Shown piece after piece: positions 11,434 through 22,009 of a DNA stretch of 64,000 nt. The stretch's first letter is position 1; the number at the start of each line of letters is the position of its first letter. This DNA comes from Cunninghamia lanceolata. Lineage: Eukaryota > Streptophyta > Pinopsida > Cupressales > Cupressaceae. Location of the stretch: the NCBI GenBank assembly GCA_027924645.1, contig BSBN01001017.1, positions 8,272,501-8,336,500 of the forward strand, written 5' to 3'. The notes beneath the pieces are model-generated. The model saw nothing but the letters and a program-made list of their open reading frames with translations, ran no database searches and was not told the origin of the DNA. The translations under genes and the position numbers were made by a program.

Positions 11434-12902
11434 TGTTACACATATGGTTCCTACAGTTGTCATTGATGTCAACACTATCATTAGGTTGTCGTTGATGTCA
11501 ACACTATCATGGTGGTGTGATGGTGTTCATGGTTGGATGTTATGTCCCATCTAATAAGAGAAGAAGATGTCATGTCCCATCCAACAAGAGAAGGGAGAAG
11601 ATATAGTTCATATTAATATGGGAATTAGAAGCACGAAGATAATCAGATATATTGCTGATGCTACTGATGGCCTGAAGTATGTATGTTCCAAGTTCCATGA
11701 TGATTGAATTACTGGAAGAGTGTTTTGTTGTTGACTGGTTGAAGATAGTATTGTTTCTATGAAGGTGTTATGTGCTCCACATTTGCAGATATAGCCATGC
11801 GGTTCTGGAACTGTGTTTAGGATGCAGTAAAGGTGATAATTCCAAGTTTTTAGATCATTTGTCCTTCCGCTGTGAAAATTATGCATGATAGAGTAATGGC
11901 ATGTGTTCTGGCAGAGTAAGCTAGTGTTGAAGACCTATTGGAATGCTTAGCATTCCTTCGGAAATGAATGAGTTCCCTTGCGGTTTTGAGGACATGTTTA
12001 TGGATGTGTATTACATGCTTCCTTGCAGTTTCAAGGTCCTTGGTGGTCCACAGCTCAATTTTTCAAATAACAGCATGTTGAAGTGTGTTCTGGATGACAG
12101 ATTATTCTCAGAGTTCATGATTGAAGTTGTGTGGCACAATTCTTTGATGTGTGGTGGCAAAGGAGCATTTAGAGATGTTGCATGAGTTGCGTGGACTCAT
12201 CTAGAAGAGTTTTCATGAAGATCTTTCTTGTTTCCAGTACGACACGAGGTTTTCAGGTTGATGTCCAGTCGTTATGCTTCAAAGTTAATGAGCAGAATGA
12301 ATGCATTTTTTATGTGCAGCTGAAGGAGAAAAAGCAGAAGTTGTTGATGTTGTCCTGATTCTTCTTGAAGACATGTTTGTGACAGTGATCAAGTGTAGAG
12401 TGTGCCTAACTGATTAGATCATCAGAAGAAAGTGTGAAGAGGCAGAAGTGCAATCATCAAAGGTGTGAGTTTCAATGTCAGTTTTCAGATAGTAGGACTA
12501 TCATATTGTAATATTTTGTAAGTGTGTTCTCAATTCAGGAAGTAGTAGCTTCCTTGGGAGTGACCCTAAATCAAAGTCTTCAGGGAGTAGTAGCTTCCTT
12601 GGGAGTGACCATAAATCAAAGTCTTCAGGGAGTAGTAGCTTCCTTGGGTTTTAGCCCTAAAAAAAAGTTGTTATTTGAGCTTCATATATTGTGAGTTAAT
12701 CCTCGCCATGGTTTTTCCCTTCTAGGGTTTTCCACGTATATCTGGTGCTATTTGTTCATGTGCATTGTGTTAATCTTTCATGTTTATGTTAATATTGTGA
12801 TGTTAAAGTTTTAATCTGTTCCGGATAAGTTGAAGTTGTTAAAATTGAAGATTGTTTAGATACTGATTCACCCCCCCTCTCAGTATCTTGGTTTGCTCAA
12901 CA
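11434..12902 (+). repeat. 5' LTR of the outer copia element
   Basis: 1469 bp, TGTTAC...CAACA. It carries three 45-bp tandem repeats (12536-12660), the family block 'ccatggtttttcccttctag' near 12706 and the terminal hairpin 12858-12888 (AGATACTGA / TCAGTATCT, 9 bp). It is partnered by the split 3' LTR at 18257-18887 and 24900-25771. Confidence 0.9.
12536..12660 (+). repeat. 45-bp tandem repeats in LTR (three copies)
   Basis: 'cagggagtagtagcttcctt' units start at 12536, 12581 and 12626. The same three-copy array is at 25403-25527 in the partner LTR, so the array predates the insertion. It lies shortly upstream of the conserved R/U5 block. Confidence 0.9.
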
Positions 12903-12903
12903 A

Positions 12904-12916
12904 TTGGTATTAGAGC
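12904..12916 (+). other. Primer-binding site (iMet tRNA), outer copia
   Basis: ttggtattagagc starts two bases after the LTR end. The leader to the gag ATG (12961) includes TTCCTC and GAGGAA, which can pair, and 'gcttgaggaaggtct'. Confidence 0.85.
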
Positions 12917-12960
12917 TAAGTTCCTCTGAGGAAATCTTAACTGCTTGAGGAAGGTCTAGG

Positions 12961-14781
12961 ATGGCACAAAATGGATCCAACAAGAAACCTAGGTTTGATG
13001 GGATAAATTATGCTTTTTGGAAGCTAAAGATGGAAGCCTATATCAACTCTCTAGGGTGTGGTGTTTGGGAATCTGTCAAGACTAGTTACAAAGTTCCTTC
13101 TAATATTCCTACAGATGTAGATGAAATTAAGAAGTATGATAACAATGCCAAGACAAAGTTTGCTATCATGAGTGGGTTATCTGATTTAGAACTTTCAAAG
13201 GTAATGAGTTGCAGTTTTGCTAAAGAAGTTTGGGATAAACTTGAAACCATTTATGAAGGAGATAAGAAAGTAAAACAAGCCAAGATGCAGATCTTCAAGA
13301 GCAGATCTGAGAACCTAAAATGTTAGAGGATGAAGACATTGCTGGATATATGCTCTGAGTGAATGAAGTGATCAATGGCATCAAAGGTCTTGGTGGAGAA
13401 GTGAAAGAAGTAAGATTGTGAAAAAGGTTCTAAGATCTCTTCCCAAATCTTATAGTCATAAGGTATTTTCCATTAAGGAGAATGTAGACTTGGATACATA
13501 CACTATAGACAAACTATTAGTTTCCCTTACTGCCTTTGAAATGAGAGAATTTAGCAGTGATGCTCCAAAGAAAGAAGCTACTTTCAAAGCCAATGTCAAG
13601 ACAAAGGAAGAAGTTGATGAAGATGAAAGCTCTGATGAATTGAAGCAAATTTTGTGAGAAGAATGAAGAAAGGCACTAGGAAATACAAAGGTAAGTTACC
13701 CTTCAAATGTTTCAATTGTGGAAAGGTTGGTCACTTTGCTTCTAAATGTCTTTTTAAGGAATCAAGAGGTAGTTACAAGAGAGACAAGTTCAAAAGAAGT
13801 TTGTAGTCCATAGAGAGCAATTATTTTGTAGAAGATGAGGATCATGATGATTCAAATGATGAAACACTTTTCATGGCTTTGAGTGTTAGTGACAAAAAGG
13901 ATGATGTTGAAAAATGTGAGAAGACTGATGCCTTGCGAACAAACTAGAACAATGAAAGATCAATGGTTATATGGAATACCTTTCATGCAAGAGAAGAAGC
14001 CAAGGCTTGGGTAATTGACAGTGGATGCTTAAATCATATGACTGGTGACAAAGAGAAGTTTATCAGCTTTGAAAAGTGGGATGGTGGTGTTGTCAAGTTT
14101 GGTGGTGATGAGTCAGCATAGATTTGTGGAAAAGGTGCTATAACTATTGATGGGAAGAATAGGAATGAGGATATTCTCTATGTCAAAGGGCTAAAACACA
14201 ATCTTCTCAATGTCAATTAGATGTGCAGCAAGGGGTATAATCTCACCTTTCATGCCAAGGGTTGTGAAATCAAGAAGGCAGGGTCCGAACAACTAGTTGT
14301 AGAAGGTATCAAGACATATGGTGACATCTATCATCTGAAGGAGGTGAATGGAAGAATATGTTTGTTAGCCCAATCCAGTGAATGTTGGTTGTGGCACAAA
14401 ATAATGAGACACAACAATTTTGATAATATGGTAAAGATCAGTTCTACTCATGCAGTGAGAAATATGCCTAAGATAATCAAGCCTGCAAATGTAGTATGTA
14501 GGGAATGTCAAATGGGAAGCAGACAAAGACAAACTTCAAAAGCAAGGAGTATTCTTCTTCAAAGTCATTGGAGCTAATTCACACTGATCTATGTGGCCCT
14601 ACAAGAGTAAAGAGTCAACAAGCTGAGAGGTATTTCATGTTGCTTATTGATGATTATTCTAGAATGACTTGGGTTACTTTCTTAAAAGAAAAATCAAATG
14701 CCCTATATAAATTTAAAGTGTTCAAATCTATGGCTAAGAATGAATTAGATGCCAAGATCAAATGTTTAAGGTCTGATAAAG
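12961..14781 (+). pseudogene. Broken copia gag-protease-integrase (first part)
   Basis: Starts with a conventional copia gag N-terminus ('RFDGINYAFWKLKMEAYI', UBN2-type). A zinc knuckle of CX2CX4HX4C form is at about 13708-13749 (CFNCGKVGHFASKC). The protease site is WVIDSG near 14008, followed by the H-M-T-G motif. The GAG-pre-integrase zinc finger is at about 14390-14520 ('LWHKIMRH' then 'CRECQMG'). The integrase core begins with 'IHTDLCGP' and 'LLIDDYSRMTW'. Stops at 13324-13326, 13655-13657, 14119-14121 and 14218-14220, plus a frame change, disable it. Several stops replace expected Gln codons. The frame is cut at 14781 by the TIR element and resumes at 15767. Confidence 0.88.
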
Positions 14782-15766
14782 GGGTCATCCTACAATAACG
14801 GGTTACACGTTTTGGCCAAACTTGACATTGAAATCAACATTTTGAACTAAATCTTCACTTTCTAACACCTATAGCCACTAAACCGTTAGGAATTTGAAGA
14901 TGATGCGAACTAGTGATTTGTGGGATTTTGTTTGTAGATTCTAAATATATTTTTTAAAAAAAAAATTGGAGTTAAATTGTAAAAAATTTTGTGTCTCCTT
15001 TGATAACTAGTTTTTAATGGTAAACAACATTTTTTAAAGTGATGTGTATTCTGTAGCACATAACTTTTTTCTACAAAGGATAAAATTCTGATTCTTTTGA
15101 ATTTAGATTGCTAACACCGATATATAGGGCATGCATTTGGTTTTATAATGTTTTGTTGAATTTTTTTTAATTAAGTTTTGAAGTCAAACCAATTATAATT
15201 TAGACATAGGCGTATTCCGTAAAACATAACTTTTTCTGTATGTATCGAAATTCAATTTTTTTTTGTTGAAACAAGGACATAAATACCTAGGGCACAAATA
15301 TTTTTCAAAATTTGTTTTCATTAATTTACTAATTTTCCATGTGTAGAAAAGAGAACTTGATGTTCGGTGAAAAACCTACATTCACAAGAAATAAAAAATA
15401 AATATAATAATCAAATTAAATATATTTAAAATTATACTTTTTGGGAAGCTTATAATAAGGACTACATACTTACAAAACATAAATTTTAAATGAATTCATT
15501 TGGTCCCCCAAAAAGTAAATCAAAAGTGGTTTTTTATCAGCATTTTGATAGGTGTAGAGGAGACTCCATTATAGGTATGGTTTAAAACTAGCGGGATTCT
15601 ATCCAAGGGGGTTTGAATCTAAGGGGGTTTAATCAAACCCTCTTCAATTAAAATCCTTTAAATGGAACCTTTCAAAGCTTAAATCATTATATTTTTAAAA
15701 AATATGTGATTTCAGCAAAAAATTAGGATGTCCCAGAAAGTGTAACTCATTATTGTGGCAGCACCC
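14782..15766 (+). mobile_element. Non-autonomous TIR DNA transposon, copy X1
   Basis: 985 bp with imperfect terminal inverted repeats of about 38 bp. The left end is GGGTCATCCTACAATAA; the right end read on the other strand is GGGTGCTGCCACAATAA, and both continue into GTTACAC. The flanks AAAG (14778-14781) and AAAG (15767-15770) form a 4-bp target duplication inside the copia integrase frame. Apart from the ends it is T-rich and has no plausible transposase. It is closely similar to copy X3 (53390-54383) and more distantly to X2 (27193-28173). A 4-bp duplication is unusual among plant TIR superfamilies. Confidence 0.85.
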
Positions 15767-17987
15767 AAAGGATGTGGGTTTACTTCAAATGAATTTGAAA
15801 ATTTTTGTGAAGATAATGGTATTAGGAAACATCTGTCATCTCCTAGGACCCCTCAACAAAATGGGGTAGTGGAAAGAAAGAATAGGATTGTGCAAGAGAT
15901 GTCTAGGGCAATGTTGAAAGATGCAAATCTGCTTGATATGTACTGGAAGGATGCAGTTCATACTGCTATCTATCTAATTAACAGAGTGCAACTAAGGGTT
16001 AACAACACTAAGACCCCTTATGAGATATGGTATGGAAGACCTCCCACAGTCAGATACTTCAGGATCTTTGGTAGCAAATGCTATATCATAAGAGATGAAG
16101 AAGACCTAGGAAAGTTTGATTCAAGAAGTGATGAAGGAATTTTTCTTGGCTACTCAACCAAAAGCAAGGCTTATAGATGCTACAACAAGAGGTTGGGAAA
16201 GATGATTGAAAGCACAAATGTCAAGGTAGATGAAGACCCATATCAGATCTCAAATGAATCAGAGGACTCCAAATCTGATATCTTTCCATGCATTGTAGAT
16301 GATGAAGAAGAAGAGAAAGAAGAAAATGAACAAGAACTAGATCAGATGCTTAAGACTCCAGGAAAGTATGTTCAAAAGAACCACTCAATAGATTAGATCA
16401 TTGGAGATAAGGATGAAGGTGTATAGACAAGGAGAAGGCTTGCTAAGACACATGAGCAAGTAAACTTGTGTTTGATATCAAAGGTGGAACCCAAAAACTT
16501 TGCTAATGCCAACAATGATGATGGATGGATAAAAGCCATGGAAGAATAATTGGATCAGATTGAGAAGAATCAGACATGGGAATTGGTTCCTAGACCAACA
16601 AATAAGAATTTTATAGGAACAAAATAGGTGTTTCGAAACAAACTGAATGAAGAAGGTGAAGTTGTAAGGAACAAGGCAAGACTAGTATGCAAAGGATACA
16701 CACAAGTTGAAGGTATTGATTTTGAGGAGGCTTTTTCTCTAGTAGCAAGGATGGAGGAAATCATAATGTTCCTTGCTCTAGATGCTCATAAGAACTTCAA
16801 GGTATATCAAATGGATGTTAAGTCAGCATTTCTGAATGGTGATCTAGAGGAAGAGGTTTATATTGAACAACTAGATGGTTTTCAGATATCAGAAGATCCA
16901 GACATGGTGTGCAGACTCAAGAAGGCTCTATATGGTCTTAAGTAAGCACCTAAAGCTTGGTATGCTAGGTTGGACAAGTACTTAACTCAGCAAGGCTTCA
17001 AGAAAGGTACTACATATAACAATCTTTACATCAAGGAAGAAGGAGACATGATATTGATAGTTGCAGTATATGTTGATGACATCATCTTCAAGGTGGAGAT
17101 GATATGTGTAAGAAGTTTGTAGAGGAGATGCAAAAAGAGTTTGAGATGTCTATGATTGGTGAGATGTCTTTCTTCCTTGGACTTCAAATTACTCAGCTAG
17201 ATGGTGGTATCTTTTTTTCTCAAGCTAAGTATGTCAAAGAGTTGTTGAAAATGTTTGGTATGGAGGATTCAAAACCAGTGAGTACTCCCATAGTAATTGG
17301 ATGACACTTGAGCAAAGATGATGAGTCTCTAGAAGTGGATTAGACTATCTATAGATCTATTATTGGAGGACTGTTGTACTTGACTACTTCTAGACCTGAT
17401 ATTATGCATGCAGTATGTGTGGTTGCCGTATATCAAGCCAATCCCAAGCAAACACATGAGAATGCAGTGAAAAGGATATTCAAATACTTGAAAGGAACTC
17501 CAGACTATGGCCTATGGTAAGGTCAAGAGGTAATGACTTTGATTTGAGTGATTACATTGATGTTGACTTGGCTGGCTGTGTTGATGATAGAAGAAGTACA
17601 AGTGGTGGTGCTTTCTTTTTAGGAAGTAGATTGGTTTCATGGCAAAGCAAGAACCAAGATTCAGTGTCCTTATCTACTGCAGAGGTAGAGTACATTGCAG
17701 CAGCATCCTGCTATACACAAGTGTTGTGTATGAAGCAAACCCTGAAAGATGTCAAGGTATTGTATGATAAGCCTATTCCTATCTTGAATGACAATACAAG
17801 TGCTATCAATATATCCAAGAATCTAGTGATGCATTCTAGAACCAAGCATATAGCAATCGGGTATCACTTTTTGAGAGAGAAGGTTGTAGATAAGGAAGTG
17901 AAGTTGGAATATGTTCTAACAAAGGATCAGATAGCAGATATTTTCACAAAGGCTCTTGCAAAGGATATTTTTTACGATCTCCGGTAG
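15767..17987 (+). pseudogene. Broken copia integrase C-terminus, RT and RNase H (second part)
   Basis: Resumes in the integrase core ('GCGFTSNEFENFCEDNGI', then 'PQQNGVVERKNR' with the catalytic Glu) and runs through the chain that ends 'FLGYSTKSKAYRCYN'. The RT starts near 16540 ('[10 protein letters not shown]'), has '[17 protein letters not shown]', and the catalytic 'VYVDDIIF' near 17066-17090. RNase H follows with 'SRLVSWQSKNQDSVSLSTAE' and 'HFLREKV', ending 'DIFTKALAKDIF'. Stops at 16393-16395, around 16545, 16627, 16942 and 17341, with frameshifts near 17095 and 17516, disable it. Most stops fit a C-to-T change in a Gln codon; one fits Trp to stop. Confidence 0.9.
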
Positions 17988-18256
17988 AGGTTAGGGGTAA
18001 TTGCCCCTCCTTCTTGCTAGACGCATAGTGGTGCATCTATCCAGGGGGAGTTCATGTTATATATTGTTCCTGGACTGATGGTGGCTACCTCTTAGGGGGA
18101 GCAGATAGTGGTTACTAGTGATAGGGAGAGTTTGTTTGTTGCAAGAAGAAGTCATGCCCTAAGAAATAATGAGCAGGTAATGGTTTCCCTTTGTCCTTGA
18201 TGTTAAAGAGGGAAAGAAGCAGAAGATGTGTTTCCATCAATGCCAAATGGGGAGAT
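17988..18256 (+). other. 3' UTR with repeated polypurine tracts, outer copia
   Basis: Contains 'ccagggggag' near 18040, 'agggggagcag' near 18093, 'agggagag' near 18123, and the final tract 'aaatggggaga' at 18245-18255 directly before the 3' LTR. Multiple polypurine tracts are a reported Sirevirus trait. Confidence 0.7.
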
Positions 18257-18887
18257 TGTTACACATATGGTTCCTAGGATTGTCATTGATGTCAACACTA
18301 TCACTAGGTTGTCAATGATGTCAACACTATCATGGTTGTGTGATTGTGTTCATGGATAGATGTCATGTCCCATCCAACAAGAGAAGAAAATATAATTCAT
18401 GGTTGGATGTCATGTCCCATTCAACAAGAGAATGGAGAAGATATAGTTCATATTAATATGGGAATTAGAAGCACCAAGATGATCAAATATATTGTTGATG
18501 TTACTGATGGCTTGAAGTATGTATGTTCCAAGTTCCATGATGATTGGATTACCGGAAGAGTGTTTTGTTGTCGACTAGTTGAAGATAGTATTGTCTCTGT
18601 GAAGGTGTTCTATGGAATGCTCCGCATTCCTCTGCATTTGCAAATATGGCGATGCGGTTCTAGAACTATGTTTAGGATGTAGTAAAGGTGATAATTCCAA
18701 ATTTTTAGATCATTTACCGTTTCGCTGTGAAAGTTATGCATGATACAGTACCGTCATATGTTATGGCAGAGTAAGCTAGTGTTGAAGGCCTATCGGAATG
18801 CTCCTCATTCCTCTGAAGATGAATGATTTCCATTAAGATTTTGAGGACATGTTTATGGACGTGTATTACATGCTTCCTTGCAGTTTC
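18257..18887 (+). repeat. 3' LTR of the outer copia element, left part
   Basis: Begins TGTTACACATATGG like the 5' LTR and is interrupted after 'cttgcagtttc' by the nested copia element. It continues at 24900. GTTTC (18883-18887) is duplicated at 24895-24899. Confidence 0.92.
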
Positions 18888-20310
18888 TGTTGCAAGTATG
18901 AGCAGTAAGTGTTGTCATTGATGTCAACACCTAAGGATAGCATCTAAGGAAGTTATTTGAGGAATTAGTACAAGTGTAGAATTGTTTTATCTACCAGAAC
19001 AGTGTAGTGTTTTTCTCTGCATATCCTATAGATTGAATATCTTTTTCTGTGGATTTGAAATAATGTTAAGGGATGCCTGTAGATGCTATGCTTCAAGTTT
19101 GAGCCTTCAATATGAAGATTTGAGCGAGTTCTGTTCACTAGAGTAAAAAATGTTTTTTTGTGTATTTAATATTGATAAGGAGAATGTATTCTGCTCTGCA
19201 TTTCTCTGCATTCAAGTTTTACAGTCTGCAGTTCTAGAATTAAGTTTGTAATGATGTTATGTGCATTTAGTTCAAATGGTTCATGATTTGGTGCTCCACA
19301 AGCGATCTTTCCTTTATGATAGTGGCCGACAGTAATGTTCAAGTGCTCCAGTTTGAAGAATCTTTTGGATAAAGTGTTTTGAGGTTGTGTGTATGTTCTT
19401 GATGATTGTAACATGCTTGTGGATGTCTCTAGATCATGTTTCTTCCCTTTGATTGGTCCACAAAGTATAATCTGAATCATGCATGAAGCGTGTTCCTAAA
19501 AAGACTTAGTGTTAACTCTAGTCTTGGCCGACCTGGTTGTTCTCACTACTTGCGGTTATGCTTTGAAGATTATGGAAGCATGTTGTTGCGTGGAAGATTA
19601 CAAATGAGTCCCACCTAAGGCATGGTCTAATCCACATTCATTCTTTTCTCTCTTAGTCCATTTAAGTCTAGACCTAATTTGAATATTGGCTGAATATGTA
19701 TGTATGCCAACCTTGGAGATTGTTCCAAAGGTTGATGATTGTAATGTCAACCTTGATGTTCATTCCAAGGTTGATGAATTGTATAAATACATTAAATGAA
19801 GTCATGAATGAAATGGCAAGATGTGAAAATGCAAAGATAAGTGTGAAGTGAATAAGTAGAGTAGAGCAGAGGAAAATTATTGTGCTTCAATGGAACTGAA
19901 CCTTAGCATACTGTAGATGCTACTATCTCAATTCACCAACTCTGGCAGTGAACCACCCATAGGCAGTGAGCCACCCCATTGGTAGTGAGCTGCTTCTTTT
20001 GTAGTGAGCATTCTGGGAAGTGAGCCCCATTGGTAGTGAGCCTCTGACAGTGAGCCTTGTTGTAAATTTTGATATATCTTTTATATTGTGAGCTAATACT
20101 CACCATGGTTTTTCCCTTATAGGGTTTTCCACATAAAAATATGGTGTCTCATGTGTCTCATGTGTGAATGTGTCTAAGTTCTGATTTCATGCTTCCATGG
20201 TTAAATTACAATAACAGTAATTAAGTGGTTGATGTGTTAATGGTTTTAAAGTTTTGGTTACAATTGATTTACCCCTTCCTCTCAATTGTCTTGCGCATTT
20301 AATTTCAACA
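18888..20310 (+). repeat. 5' LTR of the nested copia element
   Basis: 1423 bp. TATA box TATAAATA at 19782-19789. Repeated 'agtgagcc' words at 19945-20060. Family block 'accatggtttttcccttata' near 20100. Terminal hairpin ACAATTGA (20260-20267) / TCAATTGT (20282-20289). Its partner LTR is 23542-24894. Confidence 0.9.
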
Positions 20311-20311
20311 A

Positions 20312-20324
20312 TTGGTATCAGAGT
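20312..20324 (+). other. Primer-binding site, nested copia
   Basis: ttggtatcagagt, a match to the iMet PBS one base after the LTR. The leader 'gttcctcggaagaaatctta' and 'gcttgaggtagatc' resembles the leaders of the other copia elements in the window. Confidence 0.88.
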
Positions 20325-20369
20325 GAGGGTTCCTCGGAAGAAATCTTAATAGCTTGAGGTAGATCAGGG

Positions 20370-21418
20370 ATGGCACACAAGAAGGTTGCTCTTGAAGACC
20401 TAGAAGGAATTGAAGAAGAAATCAGAGATCTGAAGGAGAATGTTAAAGAAACAGATGAATGTATCAGAAAATTAAGAGAGCAAGTCAAGAAGTTCAAAGA
20501 AAAATATAAGGAAGTTAGTGAACAATTGATATCAGCAAATAAAACCTTGGATGATTTGAAAGTGGAAGTTGTAGAAAGAGCAAAAGTAGAAGTCCTAAAT
20601 CTATTGGTGAAAATCAAATTAGAAGAATGTGATAAGCTTGAAAAAGAAGTTGGGAACCTAAAGTCAGATTTGCAAAAGAAAAAGGTTATGGAGAAAAGTT
20701 TAAGATATGTTCTGCAAAACTTGATGAGATGCTTGCTAGCTAGAAGAGTCCTAATGACAAAGAAGGTTTGGGATTTAAGAAAGGAGAAAGTTCTAAGACT
20801 AGTGAAGAAAGGAATTATGCTAAGATCAGGAAGAAAAAAGGCAAACAGACTTGGAATCAAAGGAACAGACCTAGAAGACCACCAACCAGGCAACCCAATG
20901 CTCAAAGGTACCCTTCTTTCAATGGTTATTGTAATGTATGCAATAAGTTTGGTCATAAGGATACTCATTGTAGGAGTAGAGTGAATCAAAATGCTCCATC
21001 TTTTTCTGGTCAGTACTTCACTTATAATAAAGTAGGTCATAGAGCTAGTGAATGCAAAAGTCAAATAAGGAACGACTACAATAGTGGAAGGAATGCTCAA
21101 TCCTTCAATGGCAATTGCTTTGCATGCAATAAATTTGGACACAAGGCTAACCAATGTAGGTCAAGAATGAATGGAAGAAACAATGGTCAGAAAAATACTG
21201 TGTGTTTCAACTGCAATAAGCGTGGACATATTGCAAGGTTCTGTAGAAGCAAAAGCATGAGGAAGAATATTCAAGCAGAGATGAAGAAACCCATACAAAA
21301 ATTTAATCAAACAAAGACTAAGAAGGAGATAAATGAGATTTAGGTGAAGAAGGATGTAAAAGAGGTTAAGGATGAGCCTGTACCAGTATCTGGTGCAAAT
21401 GTTCCCTCTGGAAACTAA
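20370..21418 (+). pseudogene. Gag-like coiled-coil, four-zinc-knuckle gene (nested copia), frameshifted
   Basis: The N-terminal 130 residues are a charged coiled coil ('EEEIRDLKENVKETDE...'), with no conventional copia gag domain. A frameshift near 20745 moves the frame from 20370-20984 to 20768-21343. Then come a basic segment ('RNRPRRPPTRQPNAQRYPS') and knuckles at about 20936, 21023, 21119 and 21209. The second has both leading Cys replaced by Tyr, consistent with G-to-A changes. A TAG near 21341 stands where the relatives have Trp. The family stop 'SGN' plus TAA is at 21416-21418. Similar in length and order to the intact 392-residue protein at 50727-49549 (-). It would bind RNA as a nucleocapsid; the role of the coiled coil is presumably self-assembly (inference). 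Confidence 0.8.
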
Positions 21419-21426
21419 GATTAGAG

Positions 21427-21474
21427 CTTTGGCTCAGGGGAGTCCTATTGGAAATCTTTTCTCCCCTGCCAAAG
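21427..21474 (+). other. Stem-loop eight nt after the gag stop (nested copia)
   Basis: The arms CTTTGGC and AGGGGAG (21427-21442, with a two-base bulge TC between them) pair perfectly with CTCCCCT and GCCAAAG (21461-21474) around an 18-nt loop. Fourteen base pairs in total. The same position carries related structures in the other two elements of this type. Confidence 0.7.
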
Positions 21475-22009
21475 GATTGGTGTTGATGCCTCAACACGAA
21501 GAGACAAGGTCAAGGATTAGCAACAAATATTTAAGTTAGGTTAGAGACTGTGTTTATAAATGATAAAGATTTATGCAGAAGTCTGCTATGCAAGAAGATT
21601 TGATCAAGAAAGAAGACAAGTTATGAATTTCAGCTAAGTATCTATTTGATAGAATCAAGCCACAGTGTTCCAGTAATTTGGTCCTCATTTGTCCACTGTT
21701 GAAGATAATGCTCTATGGTTTTGGTATATGATTGTTGATCATTGGTTACATCTACATCTAGAAGTTTGTCTAATTTTGATAATTGGCTTGAGAGTAATGA
21801 GTAGCAAAAGTTTGGGTTGACAAGTCACAGTTGTTTCCAATACAGAGCAGTTTTCATCAGATGAGTCTTCAAGAAGTGAAGAATAAAAGGATGAAGAAAG
21901 TGTAGGATGTAGAATCTCTGAAAAAGATCCCTAAGACTCCTAGGGTTTGTGCAGAAGCATCACACTGAAGACCGGATCATTGGAGATAAGAGCAAAGGTA
22001 TTGACATGT

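Noticed and set aside
20318..21154. 278-codon minus-strand open frame
   Set aside because: Shadow of the purine-rich gag-like gene on the plus strand; Ser/Phe/Leu-rich with no motif.
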